A DNA stretch of 6,446 nt from an uncultured Erysipelotrichaceae bacterium (GTDB lineage: Bacteria; Bacillota_I; Bacilli_A; RF39; UBA660): contig CACZSX010000096.1 in assembly GCA_902783915.1 (NCBI GenBank), positions 1 to 6,446 of the forward strand. Reading direction: 5' to 3'. Both the position numbers and the translations under genes were made by a program. Position 1 is the stretch's first letter; each line of letters begins with the position of its first letter. This document shows positions 1 through 4,392 of the stretch, piece by piece. The notes under the pieces are model-generated. The model had not been told where the DNA came from. It ran no database searches and worked only from the letters and a program-made list of their open reading frames with translations.

Positions 1-84
1 CCAGAAGTACCAGTTGTTCCAACAGTAGAACCTGCTGTAGAACCAGAAGTACCAGTTGTACCAACAGTAGAACCAGTTGCAGAA
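1..84 (+). repeat. Two tandem 42-bp (14-residue) coding repeats
   Basis: Positions 1-42 and 43-84 differ at only four bases. Both encode a PEVPVVPTVEP unit plus three variable residues (AVE or VAE). The array may continue to the left of the window. High DNA identity between copies suggests recent slippage or recombination, so copy number may vary between strains. Confidence 0.85.
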
Positions 85-222
85 CCAAGCACTTTAATAG
101 TTCCAAATTTTGGAGTTCAAGAAGAAGCAACTGAGGCACCAGTAGTACCTCAGAGTAGTCAACCTGCACCTGTTGAAGAAAATAAACCTGAAACTTTAGA
201 ATTTTTTGATGTAGGGCAATAG
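1..222 (+). CDS. C-terminal fragment of a Pro/Val/Glu-repeat protein (unidentified)
   Basis: Frame 1 is open from the left edge to TAG at 220-222, giving the last 73 residues; the start lies outside the window. The fragment begins with two near-identical 14-residue units (PEVPVVPTVEPAVE, then PEVPVVPTVEPVAE). A Pro/Glu/Gln-rich stretch follows, and the protein ends in FFDVGQ. No transmembrane segment, sorting signal (LPXTG) or catalytic motif is visible. Such Pro/Glu-rich tails are usually flexible linkers or cell-wall-spanning or protein-contact regions, but the folded part that would identify the protein is missing, so I assign no function. A strong terminator begins at the base after the stop, so this gene ends its transcription unit and is not co-transcribed with cdaA by design. 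Confidence 0.8.
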   Translation, partial: PEVPVVPTVEPAVEPEVPVVPTVEPVAEPSTLIVPNFGVQEEATEAPVVPQSSQPAPVEENKPETLEFFDVGQ

Positions 223-248
223 AAAATTCTCGAAAGAGAATTTTTTTT
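223..248 (+). terminator. Intrinsic terminator of the repeat-protein gene
   Basis: A perfect 9-bp stem (223-231 with 236-244) is closed by a GAAA tetraloop at 232-235 and runs into eight T at 241-248. It starts at the first base after the stop codon. Confidence 0.93.
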
Positions 249-320
249 ATCTCTTATTATCTATTAAAAAATAAAGAGTTATGATATAATTATTATATGG
301 TGGGTTCTTTATTGGTTATT

Positions 321-348
321 TTGAAAAAAATGGAAATAATAGTATAAT
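321..348 (+). promoter_or_regulatory. Promoter of cdaA-cdaR
   Basis: TTGAAA at 321-326 and TATAAT at 343-348 are separated by 16 bp, giving a predicted start near 355 and a short leader of about 29 nt. A second possible site is the extended -10 TGATATAAT at 282-290, which has no good -35 and could give a longer leader. No ydaO-type c-di-AMP riboswitch is visible in the gap. Confidence 0.75.
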
Positions 349-383
349 GTATATGCATTTGAATGTTATTAATTGGAGGAACT

Positions 384-1208
384 ATGAATACAAATTTAAT
401 TTTAACAATTTTAAAGAATGTAATTGATATATGTTTAGTATGGTTTGGATTATATTATATATTAAAGAATATAAGAAATAATGTAAAAATGACTTTACTA
501 TTTAAAGGGTTAATAATACTGTTATTAGTAAAAATATTAGCAGATGCTTTAGATTTATATACAGTAGGCCTTTTGCTTGAATATATAATTCAATGGGGAC
601 CACTTGCATTAATAATAATATTTCAACCAGAAATTAGGAATGCTCTTGAGCAATTAGGTAGAACTCAATTGCTAGGTAGGCATAAAACATTGACTATGTC
701 TGAAAGAGAAAAAATGGTGTCTGAAATCGTTAATGCAGTTGAATATTTAAAGAAAAATAGAATTGGTGCGTTAATAATATTAGAACGTGATTATAGTTTA
801 AGACAATATATTGAACGTGCCAAAAAATTATATGCAGAAATAACTAGTGATTTACTTATATCAATATTTTTCCCAAATAATCCATTACATGATGGTGGGG
901 TTATAATTCAAGGTGATAAAATAACTTGTGCAGGAGCAGTTTTTCCTACAAGTGTAGATATGAAAATAGGCAAAAGACTTGGTACAAGACATAGAGCCGC
1001 TCTAGGTATAAGTGAAGAATCAGACTGTATATCATTGATAGTATCAGAAGAAACGGGTAGAGTTTCAATAGCTATGAATGGGGATTTAAGTTATAATCTT
1101 ACTTTAGATGATGTTAGAATAATTCTATTAGAGGAATTACAACCTAAAACAGAATTTGAAGACGAATTAGAAACTGATTCTGAAAGTGAAGGTGAGAATA
1201 ATGAGTAA
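384..1208 (+). CDS. cdaA: Membrane diadenylate cyclase CdaA (c-di-AMP synthase)
   Basis: This enzyme condenses two ATP into cyclic di-AMP, the second messenger for potassium, osmolyte and cell-wall homeostasis in Gram-positives. The 274-residue product has three predicted membrane helices (about residues 6-28, 37-57 and 61-80), then a DisA_N cyclase domain (about 95-255). The catalytic signature reads LHDGG at 168-172 and GTRHR at 200-204; the usual DGA motif is DGG here. An acidic tail (257-274) extends past the fold. I chose ATG 384 because GGAGGA at 375-380 lies just upstream. The in-frame ATG at 363 precedes that site and would add seven residues outside the normal family length of about 273. 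The stop overlaps the start of cdaR by 8 bp, so the two are translationally coupled. The identification is secure; activity with DGG is inferred. Confidence 0.96.
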   Translation: MNTNLILTILKNVIDICLVWFGLYYILKNIRNNVKMTLLFKGLIILLLVKILADALDLYTVGLLLEYIIQWGPLALIIIFQPEIRNALEQLGRTQLLGRHKTLTMSEREKMVSEIVNAVEYLKKNRIGALIILERDYSLRQYIERAKKLYAEITSDLLISIFFPNNPLHDGGVIIQGDKITCAGAVFPTSVDMKIGKRLGTRHRAALGISEESDCISLIVSEETGRVSIAMNGDLSYNLTLDDVRIILLEELQPKTEFEDELETDSESEGENNE

Positions 1209-2556
1209 AATAAAGTTTGTATTTAAAAGAATTGGAAGATTCTTTGATAAAAGACTCATAACACCTATTTCAAAAATGGTTTTATGGTTTACAGAAAAAA
1301 GTAAAGACTTAGGAAAAAGTTTTGAGAGAATGTTTGCAAGGAAAAGCAGTTTAGTAGTGATTTCATTGCTAATTGCAGTTGGTATATTCTATTATGTAGA
1401 TGCTAAATCAACTACTATAAGTCAAACTTCTGCTGAAGTTTTATATAACCAAAAAGTAAACGCAATATATAATGAGGAATTGTATTCAATAGAAGGTATT
1501 CCTGAAGCAGTAGATATTACTATGATTGGTAGAAGATCTGATTTATATCTAGCTAAACAATTACCTATTGATACAGTAGATATTGATTTAAAAGATTTAA
1601 AACCAGGTACACATGATGTTTCATTAAAATATAAGGGAGCAATAAATTCTGTTAATTATAAAATAGATCCATCTATTGCAACGGTTACAATTTATCCAAA
1701 GATGTCTGAAGCAAGATTAATAAGTGCAGATATAGTAAATCAGGACAAATTAAATTCAAAATTATCAATATCAAAAGTTGAATTAGATAGAAAAGAAGTA
1801 ATAATTAAGGGCCCACAATATAAGCTTGATCAAGTTGCTACAGTAAAAGCATTAATTGATGTAAATAAGATAGATAATCCATCTGTTGGAACAATAGAAT
1901 TATCTGATCCAGATAAGATTGAATTAGTAGCATATGATAAGAAAGGTATAATTATAGATGTTGAAATAGTACCAAATACTATTAAAGCAACTGTTGAAAT
2001 AACTTCACCAAGCAAGGTAGTACCTGTAAATATAATTCCAGAGGGTAAAGTGGCATTTGGTAAAGCTATTAGTAATATTACAAGTACTGTTGAAAGTGTT
2101 ACAATTTATGCTAATGAGGATATTCTTGCTAATATAAAGAGTATTGATGTACCTGCAAATGTTGATGGACTTGAATCTGCTAAAAGGTATAATTTAAATA
2201 TAAAGAAACCAAGTGGCGTAAGAGAAATAAGTGAAACAACTACTTCAGTAAATATTACAGTTGAAAGTGAAGTAAGTAAAGAACTTGAAAATATTCAATT
2301 AGAATATAAGAATTTATCAGACAATTATTCAGTAAATGCAGCAAGTACTGATGATATGTCAGTTACTGTGGTTGTAAAAGGTGTTAAATCTGTAATAGAT
2401 AATATAACTGAAGATAATGTACATGTGTATGTTGATCTAAAAGATTATAAGGCAGGAACACATGATGTAGATGTAATTGTGGAAGGTAATGATGTAAGAG
2501 CAACATATGAATCAAAAGTTAAAACTGTTTCATTAATATTAGGTCAAAAGAGGTAA
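1201..2556 (+). CDS. cdaR: CdaA regulator CdaR (YbbR-domain membrane protein)
   Basis: CdaR proteins bind CdaA in the membrane and modulate c-di-AMP synthesis. The 451-residue product starts with an unusually long cytoplasmic segment rich in Lys, Arg and Phe (1-49, with FFDKRLITPISK at 14-25). One membrane helix follows (about 50-66), then an extracytoplasmic part readable as four YbbR-like beta domains (about 80-165, 172-266, 272-355 and 363-446). The motif DLKD..xGTHDV occurs in the first domain (129-140) and the last (412-423), showing their shared origin. ATG 1201 is preferred over the upstream GTG at 1186 because AAGGTGAG at 1189-1196 is a suitable ribosome binding site for it. The 8-bp overlap with cdaA supports co-translation. 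The glmM gene that commonly follows cdaR is absent; a terminator is formed by the last codons instead. Confidence 0.93.
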   Translation: MSKIKFVFKRIGRFFDKRLITPISKMVLWFTEKSKDLGKSFERMFARKSSLVVISLLIAVGIFYYVDAKSTTISQTSAEVLYNQKVNAIYNEELYSIEGIPEAVDITMIGRRSDLYLAKQLPIDTVDIDLKDLKPGTHDVSLKYKGAINSVNYKIDPSIATVTIYPKMSEARLISADIVNQDKLNSKLSISKVELDRKEVIIKGPQYKLDQVATVKALIDVNKIDNPSVGTIELSDPDKIELVAYDKKGIIIDVEIVPNTIKATVEITSPSKVVPVNIIPEGKVAFGKAISNITSTVESVTIYANEDILANIKSIDVPANVDGLESAKRYNLNIKKPSGVREISETTTSVNITVESEVSKELENIQLEYKNLSDNYSVNAASTDDMSVTVVVKGVKSVIDNITEDNVHVYVDLKDYKAGTHDVDVIVEGNDVRATYESKVKTVSLILGQKR

Positions 2557-2571
2557 TAAATACCTCTTTTT
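2546..2571 (+). terminator. Intrinsic terminator of cdaA-cdaR
   Basis: A 10-bp perfect stem (2546-2555 with 2561-2570), loop ATAAA, with T-rich descending arm. The left arm includes the last codons of cdaR, so gene and terminator overlap. A stem this long probably ends the operon efficiently. Confidence 0.88.
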
Positions 2572-2595
2572 ACATGTATAAATAAGTAATAATTG

Positions 2596-2624
2596 TTGAC
2601 TTTTAAACATATTTTTAGTAGAAT
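2596..2624 (+). promoter_or_regulatory. Promoter of rplM-rpsI
   Basis: TTGACT at 2596-2601 and TAGAAT at 2619-2624 are separated by 17 bp, each one base from consensus. The predicted start is near 2631, leaving a leader of about 72 nt before rplM. Confidence 0.85.
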
Positions 2625-2644
2625 CTATATTGGTACATTTTTCA

Positions 2645-2696
2645 CATCCCAAAAAAGTATAGTGTTCCGGACTATGACTTTAAAAAGAAGGGAGAT
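2645..2696 (+). promoter_or_regulatory. Structured rplM leader, possible L13 autoregulatory element
   Basis: The leader forms a hairpin pairing 2654-2663 with 2671-2681, with one bulged G at 2676 and a 7-nt loop (GTTCCGG). Outside it, TCCC at 2647-2650 can pair with GGGA at 2690-2693, which is the core of the rplM ribosome binding site. Known leaders upstream of rplM-rpsI in low-GC Gram-positives (the L13 leader class) regulate by ribosomal-protein feedback. Assignment to that class is inferred from position and structure only; I could not run a covariance search. Confidence 0.5.
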
Positions 2697-2702
2697 ATTA
2701 TT

Positions 2703-3134
2703 ATGACAACTTTTATGCAAAAGAAAGCTGAAGTTGCACGTAAATGGTATGTAATAGATGCTACAGACGTATCTTTAGGTCGTTTAGCTTCTAAAGCAGC
2801 ACATATATTACGTGGTAAACACAAAGTTACTTACACACCACATGTTGATTGTGGAGATTATGTAATCGTAATCAATGCTTCTAAAGTTAAATTAACTGGT
2901 AATAAACTTACTGATAAGATGTACTATAATCATAGTGGTTATACTGGTGGTTTAAGAGTTAGAAGTGCTAAAACTATGAGAGAAAGTTATCCAGAAGAAA
3001 TGATTGAAAGAGCTGTAAAAGGTATGTTACCTAAAGGAAGACTAGGAAGACAAATGTACAAAAAATTATTTGTATATGCTAATGATGAACACAATCATCA
3101 AGCACAAAAACCAGTTGAATTAAAAATGAATTAG
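2703..3134 (+). CDS. rplM: 50S ribosomal protein L13
   Basis: This is an early-assembling large-subunit protein that binds 23S rRNA. The 143-residue product is normal family length and carries the family hallmarks: RKWYVIDA (13-20), GRLAS (26-30), YTPHVDCGDYVIVINA (44-59), KGMLPKGRLGRQM (106-118) and a C-terminal VYANDEHNHQAQKP segment (124-137). GGGAG at 2690-2694 lies 8 nt before the ATG. It is the first gene of the two-gene operon with rpsI. Its TAG stop at 3132-3134 overlaps the rpsI ribosome binding site, which favours coupled, near-equal synthesis of the two proteins. The promoter and leader hairpin are immediately upstream. Confidence 0.98.
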   Translation: MTTFMQKKAEVARKWYVIDATDVSLGRLASKAAHILRGKHKVTYTPHVDCGDYVIVINASKVKLTGNKLTDKMYYNHSGYTGGLRVRSAKTMRESYPEEMIERAVKGMLPKGRLGRQMYKKLFVYANDEHNHQAQKPVELKMN

Positions 3135-3142
3135 GAGGATTT

Positions 3143-3562
3143 ATGGCAGAAAAGAAAGTATACACTGGAACAGGTCATAGAAAAAGCTCTATTGCTAGAG
3201 TTAGAATGACTTCAGGTAAAGGAAAAATAACTGTAAATGGTAAGGATGTAAACGAATATTTTCCATTCCCAACATTAGTTATGGATTTATGTCAACCACT
3301 TGATGTAACTAATACTAGAGACAAATTTGATATCGAGGCAAAAGTTAATGGTGGTGGATTCTCTGGACAAACTGGTGCAATTCGTTTAGGTATAACAAGA
3401 GCTCTATTAGAATATGATGGTAATACAGATCCTACATCTGAAACTTCATTTAGAAGAATATTAAAAGCTGCAGGATTTATTACAAGAGATTCTAGAAAGA
3501 AAGAAAGAAAGAAACCTGGATTAAAGAAAGCTCGTAGAGCACCACAATTTAGTAAGAGATAG
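3143..3562 (+). CDS. rpsI: 30S ribosomal protein S9
   Basis: This small-subunit head protein reaches the P-site tRNA with its basic C-terminal tail. The 139-residue product shows TGTGHRKSSIARVRM (8-22), NGGGFSGQTGAIRLGITRALL (69-89) and the conserved tail ending in RRAPQFSKR (131-139). Two mild oddities occur. The usual GAIRHG reads GAIRLG (Leu82 for His). A few extra residues follow RALLEYDG (about 93-101), which explains a length slightly above the common 130. Translation starts at ATG 3143 behind AGGAGG at 3133-3138. It is the last gene of the rplM operon and is followed by a strong terminator. Confidence 0.98.
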   Translation: MAEKKVYTGTGHRKSSIARVRMTSGKGKITVNGKDVNEYFPFPTLVMDLCQPLDVTNTRDKFDIEAKVNGGGFSGQTGAIRLGITRALLEYDGNTDPTSETSFRRILKAAGFITRDSRKKERKKPGLKKARRAPQFSKR

Positions 3563-3574
3563 TATTTGTGTTAT

Positions 3575-3599
3575 AAAACCCGATTATTCGGGTTTTTTT
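3575..3599 (+). terminator. Intrinsic terminator of rplM-rpsI
   Basis: A 9-bp stem (3575-3583 with 3588-3596) with loop TTAT and a C/G-rich core, followed by seven T at 3593-3599. It is the textbook end of a ribosomal protein operon and isolates the downstream region. Confidence 0.95.
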
Positions 3600-3665
3600 G
3601 ATGATTAAATTTTAAAAATGGCAATAGACTACAAGGTAATAAAGCATAGTAATACATTATAATTA

Positions 3666-3674
3666 TGATATACT
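3666..3674 (+). promoter_or_regulatory. Possible extended -10 promoter for the HTH gene remnant
   Basis: TGATATACT combines a TGn extension with a near-consensus -10 box; TATAAT also occurs at 3658-3663. No convincing -35 is present. The start would fall near 3681, about 70 nt before the HTH reading frame. Confidence 0.35.
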
Positions 3675-3752
3675 AAAGTTGTAATTCTACTTTTAAGGGG
3701 CGTTATTTTTTGATAAGTAATTCTAAAATCATTTGTGAAAGGAGAAAAAATT

Positions 3753-3893
3753 ATGAATCAGGAAAAAATTGGAAATTTTATTGCAAAATGTAGAAAAAAC
3801 AAAAAAATGACCCAAGTTGAATTGGCTGAAAAATTAGGAGTATCAGATAAATCGATTAGTAAATGGGAAAACGCCAAGTGTATGCCAGATTAA
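3753..3893 (+). pseudogene. Truncated XRE-family helix-turn-helix regulator (46 codons)
   Basis: ATG 3753 has a good ribosome binding site (AAAGGAGA at 3738-3745) and encodes the first half of an XRE/Cro-CI DNA-binding domain. IGNFIAKCRKNKKMTQ (6-21) gives helix 1. VELAEKLGVSDKSISKWEN (22-40) gives the helix-turn-helix proper. AKCMPD (41-46) is the usual lead-in to helices 4-5. A TAA stop then cuts the domain where the family normally continues with a hydrophobic dimerisation helix. In the same frame a few plausible residues follow (ELENSIYL), and another frame offers CDI, so a nonsense change plus a frameshift is a reasonable reading. A functional 46-residue mini-HTH cannot be excluded. The promoter of the putative antisense RNA begins in the decayed 3' part. 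Confidence 0.7.
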
Positions 3894-3897
3894 GAAC

Positions 3898-3926
3898 TTG
3901 AAAATTCAATTTATTTGTGATATAGT
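3898..3926 (+). promoter_or_regulatory. Promoter of a putative plus-strand small RNA
   Basis: TTGAAA at 3898-3903, a 17-bp spacer, then TATAGT at 3921-3926, preceded by TGA (extended -10). The predicted start is near 3933, directly before a perfect hairpin. No open reading frame with a ribosome binding site follows, which points to an RNA product. Confidence 0.6.
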
Positions 3927-3955
3927 GTATACAGATGAAGGAAACTTCATACAAT

Positions 3956-3993
3956 AAAAAAGGAACACTTAATACGCTATGTTGAGTGTTGCC
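3956..3993 (-). terminator. Terminator of the minus-strand small-peptide transcript
   Basis: Read on the minus strand, GG-AACACT pairs with AGTGTT-CC (one bulged C), extended by AA/TT across one mismatch. Six T follow directly (3961 down to 3956). The T-tract abutting the stem exists only on this strand, giving the hairpin an orientation. Confidence 0.6.
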
Positions 3994-4003
3994 ATAAAAT
4001 GGT

Positions 4004-4033
4004 TCCACCTAAATCATTGCTGAGTTAGGTGGA
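4004..4033. repeat. Perfect inverted repeat between peptide gene and its terminator
   Basis: A 9-bp arm TCCACCTAA (4004-4012) is repeated inverted at 4025-4033 around a 12-nt loop. It forms a hairpin on either strand: the end of the plus-strand RNA, or part of the 3' UTR of the minus-strand mRNA. The related string GGCTCCACCCAA occurs at 4152-4163, in the mRNA leader, compared with GGTTCCACCTAA at 4001-4012. Confidence 0.85.
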
Positions 4034-4039
4034 TAACTT

Positions 4040-4123
4040 TTATATTAATACTATAAATAGTAAAAATAATAAAAGGAAGATAATTATGATTAGGGAAGAT
4101 ATTAGTATATCTTTCTTTTTCAT
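4040..4123 (-). CDS. 27-residue hydrophobic membrane peptide (candidate type I toxin)
   Basis: On the minus strand, ATG at 4123-4121 is preceded by AAGGGAGGCG with a 7-nt spacer, one of the best ribosome binding sites in the window. The peptide starts MKKKD. The remaining 22 residues are almost entirely Ile, Leu, Phe and Val with two Ser, enough for one membrane helix with a positively charged N-terminus; TAA follows. It has its own promoter (4185-4213), a 55-nt leader and a structured 3' UTR with terminator, and a convergent plus-strand RNA covers that 3' UTR. Very short hydrophobic peptides with this layout are known as type I toxins (Ibs, Fst, TxpA families), but I recognise no specific family. 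AT-rich DNA easily encodes Ile/Leu/Phe runs, so the case rests on the surrounding signals. A harmless small membrane protein is the main alternative. Confidence 0.55.
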   Translation of the reverse strand: MKKKDILISSLIIIIFLLLFLLFIVLI

Positions 4124-4184
4124 TTTATCGCCTCCCTTCTTTTTGAAGTTTGGCTCCACCCAACTTATTAAGCATTCCAAATTA

Positions 4185-4213
4185 ATTATATCAAACAAAT
4201 GTACGTGAATCAA
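4185..4213 (-). promoter_or_regulatory. Promoter of the small-peptide gene
   Basis: On the minus strand, TTGATT (4213-4208), a 17-bp spacer, then a perfect TATAAT (4190-4185) with an upstream TGA extension. The predicted start is near 4178, giving a 55-nt leader and an mRNA of about 223 nt. Confidence 0.7.
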
Positions 4214-4306
4214 TATAACCTATAAGAAAAGTGAAAAAATATTAAAAGTTATTAAGGTATTGTTAAGTATAAATCCGTAGAATACAGTAGGTCATAAAAT
4301 GTTTAT

Positions 4307-4329
4307 GAAGTCCAATTATGGATTTTTTT
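4307..4329 (+). terminator. First of two tandem terminator-like hairpins before the symporter gene
   Basis: A 7-bp stem (4308-4314 with 4319-4325, one G-U pair) with loop ATTA, followed by seven T (4323-4329). Just upstream, 4293-4298 and 4302-4307 form a 6-bp hairpin, and AAATCC at 4271-4276 can pair with GGATTT at 4320-4325 as an alternative. No gene on this strand obviously needs terminating here, so it could belong to a leader or attenuator. Confidence 0.5.
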
Positions 4330-4367
4330 GTTATTAAAATAGACATATTCTATTTTAATTTTTTTTT
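4328..4367 (+). promoter_or_regulatory. Inverted repeat and possible promoter directly upstream of the symporter gene
   Basis: A perfect 10-bp inverted repeat, ATTAAAATAG (4333-4342) and CTATTTTAAT (4350-4359), is followed by nine T (4359-4367), so it reads as a terminator or attenuator. The same DNA contains TTGTTA (4328-4333), 17 bp, TATTTT (4351-4356), a weak promoter that the repeat would cover like an operator. The sequence alone does not decide between the two. No better promoter for the symporter gene was seen. Confidence 0.4.
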
Positions 4368-4378
4368 CATATATTTAA

Positions 4379-4392
4379 TTGGTGAAAATATG
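4379..4392 (+). promoter_or_regulatory. Ribosome binding site that fixes the symporter start
   Basis: AATTGGTGAAAAT directly precedes ATG 4390. The downstream ung gene has AATTGGTGATATT in the same position before its ATG. The shared weak GGTGA signal at equal spacing argues for 4390 over the ATG at 4318, which lies inside a terminator hairpin. Confidence 0.75.

Larger units (their letters stand above)
3933..4041 (+). ncRNA. Putative antisense small RNA (candidate type I antitoxin)
   Basis: Downstream of a good promoter the plus strand folds into three successive hairpins. The first is ATGAAG-GAAA-CTTCAT at 3935-3950, with a GNRA tetraloop at the very 5' end. The second pairs 3962-3972 with 3982-3993 (one bulge, one G-U pair). 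The third is a perfect 9-bp stem, 4004-4012 with 4025-4033, extendable by GT/AC and followed by TTTT at 4038-4041, a modest terminator. The G-U pair in hairpin 2 becomes an A-C mismatch on the opposite strand, hinting that structure is kept on this strand. The RNA would be fully complementary to about 86 nt at the 3' end of the minus-strand peptide mRNA, stopping at its stop codon. Existence and function are inferred; no family was recognised. Confidence 0.5.

Noticed and set aside
1..84. CRISPR-like repeats
   Set aside because: The copies are directly adjacent without spacers and lie in a continuous coding frame.
363..383. cdaA start at ATG 363 and cdaR start at GTG 1186
   Set aside because: Both precede good ribosome binding sites that instead serve ATG 384 and ATG 1201; the shorter products match family length.
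249..383. c-di-AMP (ydaO-type) riboswitch upstream of cdaA
   Set aside because: The gap is short and AT-rich with no conserved G/C-rich core or multi-stem fold that I can see.
1830..2015. 61-codon open frame on the minus strand inside cdaR
   Set aside because: It lies opposite a well-supported gene, has no ribosome binding site of note and no recognisable motif; it is a shadow of cdaR codon usage.
3926..3933. Palindrome TGTATACA as an operator
   Set aside because: It is only 8 bp in AT-rich DNA and overlaps the predicted small RNA start; chance occurrence is likely.
4318..4389. Extended symporter start at ATG 4318
   Set aside because: That ATG lies in the loop and arm of a terminator hairpin, has no ribosome binding site, and would add 24 residues not typical of the family. 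ATG 4390 has a site matching that of ung.
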